NCBI GenBank assembly: GCA_020091685.1
Contig: CM034599.1
Coordinates: 6,418,836 to 6,482,835, forward strand
Direction: 5' to 3'
DNA length: 64,000 nucleotides
From: Lutjanus erythropterus
Lineage: Eukaryota; Chordata; Actinopteri; Lutjaniformes; Lutjanidae
Under the pieces are notes generated by a model. The model was not told the DNA's origin. It ran no database searches and was given only the letters and a program-made list of their open reading frames with translations. This document shows, one piece after another, positions 1-11,656 of the stretch (the first letter of the stretch is position 1; each line of letters starts with the position of its first letter). Position numbers and translations under genes: made by a program.

Positions 1-3000
1 CATTCACAGATATAAAAAAATCTCCTAGCCAGACGTGCAGATACTGAACAATACAGCATTTTTTAGTAAAAATTGGAAGTAGGCTAACTATATCTTAATG
101 TCCACATTTTTAATTTCAGATGTTCTGTTTGCCACCTCATGCAGACGCAATGAGAAAAAAGGCACTGATGTCGGGGAATCAACCTTTAGCTCTGCTTCAA
201 CTGTGCGAGAGCCTGACGAGGGCCGAGCAAATTTTCTGACATGTCAGAAATTCATCCGGCCATCAGATGACCTTTCGGGAGCAGTTGATCATTCCTCGCT
301 CCCCCCGTTCGCTGCACAACAAACGATGTCCAATGAAGCTAAAATCCAGTCAGACTCTATAATGGGTTGTGTGGTTCAAAAACAGGCTCAGAAACAAGCT
401 CAAATCATACACGGCATATGCTTGGCCTTATGGGGACCTTGTTTTTGGTCCCCATATTGTCAGAAGTCTCCACAATGTCAGGGTGGTGTCCCCATAATGT
501 AATGGATACCCAAATATAAAAAAAACTAATACTGTTGGACATGAAAGTTGAGACTGAAAGATGTTCAAATTATTCAAAGTAGGAGATGCAGTATGTGCAC
601 AGATAAGTCAGTCAGCATTCAAATTCCTCTAGGATGGCTGTTCAAACCGCAGAGCCAACAACAGTTTGAGAGGAATGAAGCACAATTTTCAAATCCTACT
701 GTTGCTCAATACTTGCCAAAATAAAAACCAGGATTTCCAGTTTGTCTGCAGTTCTTGCCAGTGAAGACAAACAGGGCAAAACCTGAACTGTAATGTGCTG
801 ACAGGCTTGTTTTGGCACTGACGCTGCAGCAGGTTGACTGAGTTACAGTACAAGGTCCAGAGTGCAGGTGAGGGATCCGGTCACCTGCTGACAAACGCAG
901 TCAGCTGTCTTATTATGCATGTGCACTGTTGGTTCTAACAATAAACTAAAGACAGGACAAAGAATAACATTTAACAGGATTTAGTAATGGTCTAACCATT
1001 CATTTGAAAGTGCAAGTCTGTGTGTTTGCCAGTTCCAACTTGAAACTGAAGGACTCAGCTCTTTTTTAATAATTCAGTGGTCTGGCTTGGTAGAGCGAAA
1101 CTCAGGGCAGATATCCATTTACTGAGCCTGTACTCCTAACAGGCTTGTTTTTGCCAAACAGTTGAGCCGTTGAACCTGAGGGGCAAGCTGGGCAGTGCAG
1201 GCTTCAAGCGGAGGCTCCTCTCATAATCTGTGTCCCGCCAGAGCAGACTTTCACCCCGCTGTGACCACATCTGACACCCTGTCACTCTGCAGCTAAATGA
1301 GGTAATCACGCAAGAGGCGATTGCAGCTTTGGCCCGGGACCTGACACCTCTCCCCACACTGGATCCTTGTTCACTTTGTCTGTTCGCTAAACAAACACAA
1401 GGCTTCACCAGTTCCAGCTCCCTTTTTTTATTATTATTATTACAGTGGAACATTGTCAGAACAGGGGGAAAGAGGAATAATGTTTTACCTCAGCAGAGGT
1501 ATTTTTCTGACAACTTTTTTTACTTTCACTCCCTATATTTTAGTACAAATATCTGTACTCTCTACCACTTACTCTTTAACACACAATATGTAAATTATAT
1601 CCCTAGGGGTCTCACACATTGAAACAATAACATAAGATATAGTTCGATGCCATCATGAAGAAACATGGGATGATGGGAATTGTTGTTTTCATCAGCGAAC
1701 AACCACCATTGCAAATGAAAATCTGACATGACTCTGGCAGGTTCATGGATAAGGTAAATATATATCTGATATATATCTGATGTATGCCATGTTCTCCCAA
1801 AAGTTATAGCAACTAACAGCTAGCTACCAATGGCTAGCAGGAAATGCATCATTAAATTACAAATTTCTCTTCGTTTTGACATTGTTGGAAACATTTGCGA
1901 TCATGTAAGTTCACAACTCATCAAAATATGTAACGTAAGTGTAGCGTTTTTAGATATTTTAATGTGGAAATGGTATGTATCATAACTTTAATGCATTTGA
2001 CCACCTTCCCAACATCAAGGCCAGTTTCCACCTAAATGGCTAATTTTAGCAAATGTTAACTAGCTAACTAATCTACATCAATCATTAATTATTAATTCAA
2101 AATATATAATGATTCAAAATATGACAGAAGGCCTATATGTCGCTTTTACAGGTCCAACAGCAGAATCTTTTAACAAATGTGATTTTCTTTTCAACAGAAT
2201 CAAGCCTAGCATGCAGCGTTAGAGAGTCTGTATCTGTACTTCTACTTGATCGCAGGGTGTGTGCACTTCTGCCACCTCTGTGCCTCAGTCCCACTGAGAT
2301 GGACAGATTCCAGCAGACCTTTTACTATGCTGTAAACACCAACCACTGTCCTTTCACACTGAGTGGTATGTGCCAGTATGTTACTACAGGAGCTCATTAA
2401 AAAGCCTGGCAGCAAAAGACTCCAGTCAGTGCCTAATCCACGACATAAATCTGTTATGTAATAAAAAACTATGATGAACCACCAGCTTCTCTCTACTTGG
2501 AGGAGACAAGAGACAGCAGGTCTGGACAAATCCCAAGATAAACCTATCATCAAACGGAGATATAACCGAACAGATACATGTCGACAGGTAAAACACAACA
2601 GTGGAAGACAGATAAGGACCTCTGGACGTCATGCAGCAGTTTGTGTCATTCATACCACAGGTTGTACTCTGAGGGAGCACTTGAGGAATGTCTCTCTCAG
2701 AACAAACACAAAAGCATCAGGGTTTATTTTAGCGGTAAACAACATTTTTCCTTGCCGTGACTGTACCAAGACCCAAAGTCAAACAATCTCTGCACTGTTA
2801 ACAAAAAAAAGGAAACTCGTATTTTCAGTGCAACTATATATTTTTTCTTTTACTTTTGATTTATTTTCAAACTCTTAAGTTTGAAAATGAAACTAAAAAA
2901 AGAAAGTTATTGCTGACCTATGCCAAACTGTCAGTGGCTCAGAGGATGGTTATCACCAGACCACCAGATCTCTGTCCTCCTGTTGTGTCTTTGGTTGTTG

Positions 3001-3069
3001 TTGTTATGGTCTGAAACATTTTAGTGCATGGTAAATATTTGTGTCCCATGAGGAGTCATGACTACACCC
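1..3069. other. Left intergenic stretch, no supported gene
   Basis: Only short open frames without recognisable domains are present. A frame beginning after a plausible acceptor near 119 runs to about 502, but it has no family signature and ends inside a repeat. A short frame at 2,137-2,400 is likewise unrecognised. The stretch is AT-rich with scattered homopolymers. Confidence 0.5.
430..520. repeat. Short teleost-type interspersed repeat (ggggacc / ggtcccc)
   Basis: The stretch contains GGGGACC and GGTCCCC words around a short spacer, then a second GTCCCC word. This resembles a common interspersed fish repeat that I know from many loci. Family name not assigned. Confidence 0.35.
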
Positions 3070-3985
3070 CACTGTAAAAAAAAAAATAAAAGATGAGAAA
3101 AGTCATAATTTCAGGTTAACTGTCTTCACGTATACACTTAAACTTATACTCTTTAAGTTTAGAAATAAACAACAAAGGTTTTGGCCACCTAAAATCTTTA
3201 GTTCAGATCATTTACTTTTCCTCTTTAGGTAAACGTGAATCTTTTAGGTTTAGCAACACAAATAATTCTGTATTTCAAAAACTGTTCACACTGAACTATG
3301 AACATGATTTGGTTACAACTGGAAAATATTAAAGGACGGGTCCATTATTATTTGTTATTGTAGCTTCCTAGTAGTGTTCATTATGTATTCAAATCCAAAC
3401 ATTCAAATTTTGTTTGTAAAGTCTGTATGTTTTGGCATCAGAATCCTGTTTTCCTGAGCCCTTCTAAAAACCTTTCCCCACTTGACCTGGTGCAGGTTCC
3501 TGTATGATGACCTTGCAATATAATTAATAATTAACTTATTAAAGTAAAAGTTAATAATGGTTAATAATTAGCCAAGAGTTTTTTGCTAACCTAAAATCTT
3601 TTGTTGAGATAATTTACTTTTCTTCTTAGAAAAAAGCTGAACATAAAGAAACTTAAATTAAGTTAAACTGGAAAGCTACAGAATGATAAAACCTAAATAG
3701 TAATAATAATAATAACCTGCGCTTTAATATTTTCCAATTGCAATTATTTAACTTTCAAGCACCAAATCAGGTTTACAGCTCACTGTGAAAGATTTTTGAA
3801 ATACAGAATTTTGGGGGTTGTAAAACTCAAAAAATCACATTTATCTAAAGTAGAAAAGTAAGTTATCTCAACAAAAAGTTAGAGGTCAGACATTTTATGT
3901 TTTTTTCAATGCTTAAGAGTTTGACTCAACAATTTAGTGAAGACAGATGCCTTGAAATAATGAACTTTCTCAACTTTTTACAGTG
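3070..3985. mobile_element. Palindromic non-autonomous DNA transposon (MITE-like)
   Basis: The left edge reads CACTGTAAAAA and the right edge TTTTTACAGTG, an inverted pair. Between them the two halves carry related words (acttttc...ttagg against their complements), so the element can fold back on itself. No coding frame lies inside. This fits a non-autonomous terminal-inverted-repeat element. The TIRs are degenerate, so it is an old copy. Confidence 0.55.
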
Positions 3986-5520
3986 GTTTATAGGCATAAA
4001 TCCACATGCTCTTAGGATGCTTATTTTGAAAGGTTTGCCAAAGAAAAACACAAATGATTGAGGACATTTCTTACAGGGAAATATTCCCACACTAAAATAT
4101 TTCAGACCAAAACAATAGCCAAAGACACAGGACAGAGGTTTGGTGATAAACATCTTCTAAACCACAGACAGTAAAAGATTGGCATCTACTGTAGTAAAGT
4201 CTTCCTCATATCCGCCCTTTTTCCATATAACTGCTCAACTGTTGCTCAACAACCCTCCAAGAAAAAAATGTCAAAAATTGTCACCGCAGTGACAAGGCAG
4301 TGATAAACAGCCTTATCTTGTTTGTCTCTGTGGTTTCCAGTGATAAAGTGAGTGATGGGGGGAAAACAAACATGAGGCTCAAATCTGTCAGAGGAACTTT
4401 CCTTTCAAGTAAAAATGCGGATCAAAACCACCAAAGTCAAGACAGAAAACTCCATCCTCTCCCCTTGAGATACTAAGCCCTGCTGTTGTCAAAGTGGCAG
4501 CACAAGTTGTTCAGTACTTACAGGCGACTGGAGTGCAGGCTGAGCAGTGAGGTCTCCTCAGTGCAGAGGGAAACAGAGGAAGTGAATGAAAAAGAAGGAG
4601 GGAACCACCGCTGCTCTTCTCTCCCTCTCCCTCCCTCTTTCTCTTTCTCTTTCTCAGGCCAACAGGACGTCTTTTATCTTTGCTGAATGATTCAGCGTGG
4701 GTCTGAATGTTTCACTGACTGTCTGTAGGCGTGTGTTTGCATGTGTGTGTGTGTGTGCGTGAGCACGCACTTTAAGGCTCATCAGGGAGAAGGCACTCAG
4801 TAATAGTTTCCATCCACAGCTGGAAATAATAGAGATTCTCATACAGGCTCAGTGGCACCGCCCTCCAGTGTCTTATGTCCAAGGGGAAGAGGAGGCGATT
4901 TCCAGAGGCATCTCAATAAATAGGCATCTGAGTGACATGATAATAGCATAGAGGATTCACTGTCTTAGACTGTCTGTCACATTCAGATCAGACACAATAC
5001 TCAGTGCTTTTCCATGTTGTCAGTCACTTCATATTTACATTCAGAACAGAGCATTTCTGTGTGATTTTTCTAATATAGACTATATTCTATATGCAGACTA
5101 CCAGGGTTACTTAGTACTTAGTGTCACAAAGTAGGAGGCCCTAAACAACATTTTGCAGAGGGCCCCCAATTAGCCCTGCATACACCCTACACTGAGGCCC
5201 ACAGCAGTTGAGCTTTACAGGGACGTCTCACTATTTCCACGTTCTGTTCCAGTACCAGGCCCGACTTACTCACCCAGAATGAAGAAAACCTCACAGCGAA
5301 GCCAAGAGCAGTCGTGTTACTGCTGCTGAGTCCACGGTGTCATCTCAGCACGGCAGATCAGCTGTATTTCTGTAACAGAGCGAAGTGTGAAGCTTCTGTT
5401 GAGCTCCCCGAGAGCTTTATCTGTCTGCTCCCACTCCCATGTTTCCTTGTCCCGACATATTAGTCTGCAGACGCCTGCTGCTGGATTCCTGCACTCCGCG
5501 TCCTCTCAGCTCTGCCATCC
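3986..5520. other. Intergenic stretch, no supported gene
   Basis: Contains a short TG tract near 4,741-4,760 and a CT-rich run near 4,618-4,656. No exon-like frame with good splice sites was seen. Confidence 0.45.
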
Positions 5521-5522
5521 AA

Positions 5523-5735
5523 GATAAATATTTAACAGGTTGGCTGAGAGATCAGCAACCAAAGGTCACGTCTCTCTGTTTCCTCTGGAGTCCATCTTCT
5601 CGAGGAGACGACGGTCCACGGCTCCACAGTGACACCTTGAGTTATTTTCAGTGACATCACAGTCCAGATGAGAAACATGTGGACATGTGAACATCTGGTT
5701 TATGACACACATTTCAGTTTTGTTACATCTGAACA
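5523..5735. repeat. Duplicated upstream-flank fragment of the neurl3 unit
   Basis: This segment, starting at the word ataaatatttaacagg, matches 11,657-11,880, which lies just upstream of neurl3 copy A. Both carry the shared words gtccatctt, ctccac.gtgacac, gagtta.tttcagt and cacagtccagatgaga. Homology stops sharply on the left at about 5,522/11,656, so no exon 1 is seen on that side. It marks the left edge of the duplicated unit. Confidence 0.65.
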
Positions 5736-5890
5736 ACAGTGGGGGAAAGTAACTAAGTACATAATTTTGACCTACTTGTACTTTGTATTTCCATTTGATG
5801 CAGTTTTATTTACTTCATATGTATTTAATGCTACTTATGTTTTTTATGTGAAAAGTACATATCAGCATAAAATAAATATAGTGGAGTAGA
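5736..5890. repeat. Interspersed repeat (gtgggggaaagtaacta type)
   Basis: The block begins with gtgggggaaagtaactaa followed by tacttgtactt, the signature of a very common fish short inverted-repeat element. A related sequence occurs near 57,232-57,420. Old and partial. Confidence 0.45.
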
Positions 5891-6219
5891 ATGATATTCT
5901 GAGTATTATACTACTAATCCACCCAGTATCTGAAAAAAATCTGAAATTGGCTCCATATTGATCATCTACAGCATTAAAATGCTCCTACCTATATTCATTA
6001 CTGATAAAAAATAGAATAATATAATATTCTATAATAGTTTATTATACTGGTTTGTTAAATACTTGATTCTGATTGGTCAATGGGCACTCTAAGGTCTGTT
6101 ATTTCTGAAAGCAAATAGACCATTATGGTCTGTACCTGGTGAATAGTCAGTACAGTTAAATTTTAATTGCAATTTTTCAAATGCTCACAGTCACATAATA
6201 AACTGTCCCACACTGACCC

Positions 6220-8420
6220 TTAGTGGTTCTGAGAGGAGCTGCACAGTTCAACATGAACACAGACAGATGTCGCCAGAATCCCAAACACGCCACCGTCAAA
6301 CTACTGAAATAGCTTCAAAGCACACATAGTACTGGTAATAGTAATGTCAGGTCAATTATAGTAATGATAGTGATTAAACTACGTAAATACTTTAAATTTA
6401 CTGTTAACAAACACTGAAATCATAAATATAATAATAAATGTGTTAGTATTGCTATAATTTATGATATTTTATTTTTTATTTTGTGTGTCATATAAAATAA
6501 AGATTGTATAGCTGATAGTAGATAACAACTGTATTCTGGTTACATTAGCAAACTAATTTATTGTTGCAAACATAACAAAATAATTTGAAACAATTATGGC
6601 ATTACTAATAAATACTAAACATTATTAAAAGATAATTTCATGGTTTGTTTATAACTAATTAAAGTTTAATTTATCCTTAACTTACCTTTCATTAATGATG
6701 GTTATTATGAAATGTTATTATTTGGGATAAACTTTATAACCTTCATTCAAAAAGGAAGGCAATGCATTAAATATCAGGTCAATAAATGAGAAAAACAGCT
6801 TGTATAATATACACAAAATGGATCTTATCTAAACTTATTTAGTAAACAGATCGTGTCTATGTATAGAGATCTGTCAGATCTTGCAGGTCGCTGAGTTCAG
6901 CAGCCTCTGTTATAAGTTTGATCTGCTGTTGCTTGTCATGCATTATCTTACTGGAATGTATACTAACGTTGCGTAGCCCATGAGGGTCACGGTTTAGACT
7001 GAACGTGTGTGAGGAAGATTAAATCTGACGGTATATGTCAGACAAAAGGTGAGACTCCTTTAACCTACATAGACCAAACAGACAAATGAACTATTTTTAA
7101 CCTTTTATCATTTTTGGATGGGACAGGGCACCTTTAGGAGGAGAGGCAGGGCAGGTATCAGTCTTCTGTACACCCCCTAAAAACTGTTAGCCTATCTGCA
7201 TATGTGAGTAGTGAAAGTGTGAATAAGTGACAAACACACTGGGTGCTGATGATGCTAATTTTCTGCACCATCAGGCACATTTGATCCTGAGTGTCACACT
7301 TCAACACCTTGCCCTTCTATCGGCCTCTAACCAGCTTTGCTAATCATTTGCTTTGAGAAAAAGATACAGTTGGTCTTCATGGTGATTTTATAGCTGTAAC
7401 AGCAGTTATAATTGTAAACATGTAATAATAAGAGTAGCTGGCTGCTCAACTTTAATATTTAAGGAACCTCTCTAGAGATGCTTTAAATCAGGGGACAGGT
7501 CTGTTGATTGATTAACTATTTGGCAACAACGGTGTATGTAGATGCTGCGGCTGATAGCTCCTTCAGTCTTCACTGCTTGTGTCAGTTCTTGGTTAGTTTT
7601 TCCAGCTTTGCTGCGGAAACACAGGTCACTTAGGAGTGAGATACACACAGAAGCATTGGAAAAGGAACCTTGTCTTTGAGATTAAAGAGCCTGAGACAAT
7701 CACTAATACACACAATATGTCAAACATGCACTACAGAATTATTTCCTGGATGTATATGTGTATATGTAATTATTTTATTTTATTTGATTTTCTATTTTAT
7801 TCTATTCCACTGAATTTGACTAATTATCAGTATATGTTCTGTGTGTAGAATGAAGGAACTGCAACTCTCTTTTTGTTGTGCAACCCAGTGTTGTGTAATG
7901 ATTGATGAATAAATTACCTTTAACCTTATTCTTTGTTAATGTTGTAACTGCAGATGTAGTTTTCATCTGTGGTCCATCTGCTGTTTACACACAGATCTTT
8001 GCTTGTTTGCAAAGGCTCAAGATTTCTGCCAAGTTCAAGTATTTTCACAATTGCAACTGCAGTCATTCTTTGCAAGCTTCCATTTCCAAAATACATGAAT
8101 GAAGTGATCTTATTTTGAGCTATGGACAGTTTTCATCTTGTAAAGAACAGATGGCAAACCAATCAGTCGGGATCTGCTTAGTCAGAACAAGTGAGTAAAT
8201 GGATCTTGAATGCGTTTTGTTTTATGAAAATCTCTCATTTAATTCAGTAAGTCCTCAGATTTAAGCTGACATTTATAATATACTGTACAGTGAAATGTAG
8301 TTTCTTGCTGAGAGTGCAATAAGTATTTTAAGTCAGCTGTCAATTTCTGTTTGCCTTCATCCTCATAAAACAGTCACAATAAAAGTGCAATTTCCTCATT
8401 TTTTTCAAGAGGTTAAGTTT
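6220..8420. repeat. 3' flank of neurl3 copy A, duplicated at 12.9-16.1 kb and 16.3-19.9 kb
   Basis: Landmarks recur in the same order in three places. They are the block with gatgtcgcca (6,265; 12,960), the block with aacag.tcgt.tct (6,845; 13,425; 16,325), the block gtgctgatgatgctaat (7,243; 16,945; 17,271) and the block catctttgct.gtttgcaaag (7,995; 15,747; 19,270). These are segmental duplicates of the neurl3 3' flank, not a dispersed transposon, because gene order and orientation are kept. No coding frame is supported here. Confidence 0.7.
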
Positions 8421-8606
8421 CACACATTCTTTTACAGGATCAGAAAATTCTCCAGCTCCATATCTTCACATCAAGGAAGAGCCAGTTTCATAACATGTAA
8501 CAAAGCTTCCTGTAGGTGCATCAGTCAGAGACACTGTGGCCAGACAGCAACCCCCCCCCAACCACGACACCATGACATGTTTAATTTGTTACTGTCGCTC
8601 AGTAGC

Positions 8607-11577
8607 TTAGACCACCCCAGTGTCACACCTCTCCTCTGCTGATGGAGCTGTGATCTGGTGTCGACACAGCGGGCAAATGCCAAGCTGCTGGATGACTCTG
8701 GAGGCGCAGCGTCTGCACAGACACCGGTGGCCACAAGACAGAGTGACTCTGGCCTGTTTTCCCATGCACACCACACAGTCCACTACACTGTTGTCACCTG
8801 TGATTAAAACAAAGAGAGAAATCACATCACAAACACTCCTACACCTGATTTCACTGATAGTATTTGGCTGCCAGGACTCTTCCTGGATTCTGTCTTACCT
8901 GCTGGGACGTCCAAGTTGAGACGAGAGATGCAGTCATCACTGTATCCATCAAGAAACAAACTGCAGCGGTTGTCAACCACAGGTGAGGTGAGGCGCTCAG
9001 GTGCAGGACAGGAGCGTCTGGTGTAAAAGAGCTCTTTTTTCTCTGAGCCTGCAGCAAAGAGTGGAAATTGGTTAAATATATAAGAACAATAAAGACAGGA
9101 AGAGGTAGTACAGTAAACAACACATCATTATTTACAAGTAAACTGACCCAGGAGGAAAATGGAGCACGTCTGTCCGTAGACGTCTATCATGGCCCACAGC
9201 GGCCGGCTCAGATTCACTCCCCCCAGTAGCTTACATTGCCTGGTGACATTGTGTGTGATGTAAATGTTGCCTTTTTTAGAAACCCAGAATTCGAGCTCTG
9301 AACCTGCTTGGCAGTAGGATTCGTGCACAGGAGCGGCCCAGTGTCCAGGTGTGTCAGTGAGGTTGGGGATGGCCATGATGGGCAGAGGCAGACGTCTGTC
9401 TTCGGGCGACACGTTGGTGAAGCCCAGGCGCAGAGCTCCGTGCCAGTTGGACAAATCTTTCTCCACCCTCAGACGAATCCTCTCCTGGATCTTCACCGGG
9501 CGGCTGCTGAACACCAGGCCATTCATGAACGTGTCCCCCTTCCTCTCTGCGAGGCGACACCCCTCACTCAGGCGGACGTTGTCTCCCACAGCCTGACGGT
9601 GGAAGGTCAGAGGGCCGAGGCAGGACAGGCCGCACCTGTGCGCCACCTCTGACTCAACAACTGCAAGGAAACAACAACATGGTTATGATTCTTGATGTGC
9701 ATGTGTGCATAAAGTTAATTCTTTTTCAGTACAAAGTTGTCCAAAAAATTGTCAGAATTTGTCTTAACTTTGTTTACTGAGCATTCTGTTTTTTGGTAAA
9801 TAAATTACAGTCAGAACACAAGTGGAGGGAAGTGGAGAGTCTGTAACCACCAAAGCAAACTTTAAAGGAGAAAGAAATCACACAGGAATGTTTTCACAAA
9901 GGAATTGAATTGAATATGATGGAATTCTCAATGAGTTTTCAACATATCATGACATACGACCCTCAAATCAGGCTTGAAAGAGTTAGGACTTTGGCGATGG
10001 GGCATTGTGTGTCTCTGCAGATTGGAGCCATTACCAGGGTGAACATTTCTGTAATTCTCGCTCTATAACACTTTGTTAGGTGACAAAATAACCATGTAGA
10101 TGCCCACTATATGACAAGTTCATCCAGATAACGCGTATTTGGGAGTTTGTTCTGACGTTTGTGGAGCTCTGAGGAGTTGCCTGGGAGGCCCCCAAAATTT
10201 TATATGTGGCTAAAGAAATTAGGAAACATGTTACCTCTGGGGAAAATTAAATTCATTATGTCAAACAGAGAGGATTGGCATTCAGAGAATTCGGCAACCT
10301 GTTGTTAATCTGATTGAAAAACTAGTGAATGATCAGTGGTCTGACTGGTTAACTGGGTCCTGATGTCATAGGTCAAGACCCTGTGATACCCTGAAGCTTA
10401 TGACCAAGATTCTCAAATGTTGGTTGGTGTACCACTGGTGGTACACAAGCTACTTCTAGTAGTACGCAGAGGAATATCAGAAATATTTTCTTGAAATGAA
10501 ATTAATTATTTTAAAAATATGCAATACTGTCAAAATGCTGCAAAATTTCAAATGAAAATGTGCAAAATATGAACAGAAATATAAGTTAAAATAAGTTTTG
10601 GCTGTCCTGTATTTTTGCCATGCTACGTAGTCTTGATCATGCAGGTAGCACACGTGTATATCATCGATGATTAGTTACGCGCTACAAGTTGATGGCAGGA
10701 TAGTAAGTGGAGGTAAAATGAAGAAAATACTTATAAGTGCTTCAAAAACAAGGAAATTGTGGCTCCAAATGGGAAGAATATTTTGAGCTGCTGCACTGGA
10801 AAAGAAGAAAACTGAGCACTAGTGACAACGTAAGAAGCATCAGTGGAGTGTCCACAGCACCTGCTACCAACAAATGGCACAAAACTGTTAGGTAGTACTT
10901 GGGGAGTTCAGTATTTTCAGAGGTGGTACACAGTATAAAAAGTTTGAGAAACACTGGCTTTTGAAATAACTTATGAGCAACTTCTTTTTTTGTGTCACCA
11001 TCAGTGTTGTTTTGTTTGTTTGTAGTAAGAGCACTACTAGGCCTACAGTGCTGTGGCATCGTCCTGTGTCTAAAAATTGCACAGTTTAGAGTGTCTTTTT
11101 ATTGTGACCTGTGCAATAATCCCGCTGTCTAATCAGCATCTCTGTACGCCACACCTGTCAGGTGCAGGGATATAAAGGAGAGGTGCTGACTACCACAGAT
11201 TTAAACAAAAATGTGAACAAAATTTGAGAGAAATAATCCTTTTGTGTGCACAGAAGAAGTTTTCAATCTTTACTTTGACTCATGAAGCACAAATGAAAGC
11301 GCAGCATTTAAGTTTTTGTTGACTGTAACATACTGTATATGAAACTTTTACTCATCTGTGACAAGCTTAACACTTTCAGTAAAACTTTTTTTTATCATTA
11401 TCTCTCCTTTATTTTACACTTTACAGCACATCATAAATCCTCAATTTTTTATAAATTTTGCCAAACTGACAAATTATGGTGAATAGAGGAGCCTATTGTT
11501 GACACACACAGCAGTTCAAGACTGAAAACAAGAGTAAAAATCTCACCAGAGTTCCCGTTCTCACTTTTGTTTAACAT
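8607..11577 (-). CDS. neurl3: Neuralized-like E3 ubiquitin ligase, NEURL3 type, copy A
   Basis: Four coding exons on the minus strand: 11,577-11,547, 9,660-9,148, 9,048-8,899 and 8,797-8,607. All junctions are phase 1 with GT/AG, giving 294 residues. Exon 2 encodes a neuralized homology repeat (NHR, about residues 18-178) with the LTFHRQAVG, GLVFSSRPV and PLWAMIDVYG motifs. Exon 4 holds a C3HC4 RING (about 239-276) with CVVC, CGH and CPLC. NHR proteins with a C-terminal RING are ubiquitin ligases; the short single-NHR layout matches NEURL3 (LINCR), an inducible cytoplasmic ligase in mammals. The start used is MLNKSE, aligned with copy B; an in-frame ATG at 11,628 could add 17 residues. A candidate ATTAAA signal lies 22 bases past the stop (8,585-8,580). 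Function is inferred from family only. Confidence 0.88.
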
Positions 11578-11635
11578 CTTGAAGAGGCAGACGTTTCTTT
11601 TCTTCGTGTCCTGAGAAAAGGTGTGCATCAAACAG

Positions 11636-11645
11636 GAAAATGAAA
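11636..11645 (+). promoter_or_regulatory. ISRE-like motif upstream of neurl3 copy A
   Basis: GAAAATGAAA matches the interferon-response core GAAANNGAAA exactly. It lies 59 bases upstream of the MLNK start codon. The matching position in copy B carries GAAAGTGAAG, and the surrounding word gggagggactga is shared. Function is inference from the motif and from the inducible nature of mammalian NEURL3. Confidence 0.4.
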
Positions 11646-11656
11646 AGGGAGGGACT

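Noticed and set aside
375-495. Homeodomain helix-3-like string VWFKNR near 380
   Set aside because: A stop codon lies a few codons upstream in that frame, no helix 1-2 sequence is present and the frame runs into a repeat.
5400-5522. A possible neurl3 exon 1 next to the duplicated flank at 5.5 kb
   Set aside because: Homology to 11.55-11.65 kb ends at the flank boundary. No matching start codon or donor is seen.
9308-9652. Long plus-strand frames opposite neurl3 exon 2 (also 21,262-21,606)
   Set aside because: They are antisense to a well-supported exon. Their conservation follows from the coding strand.
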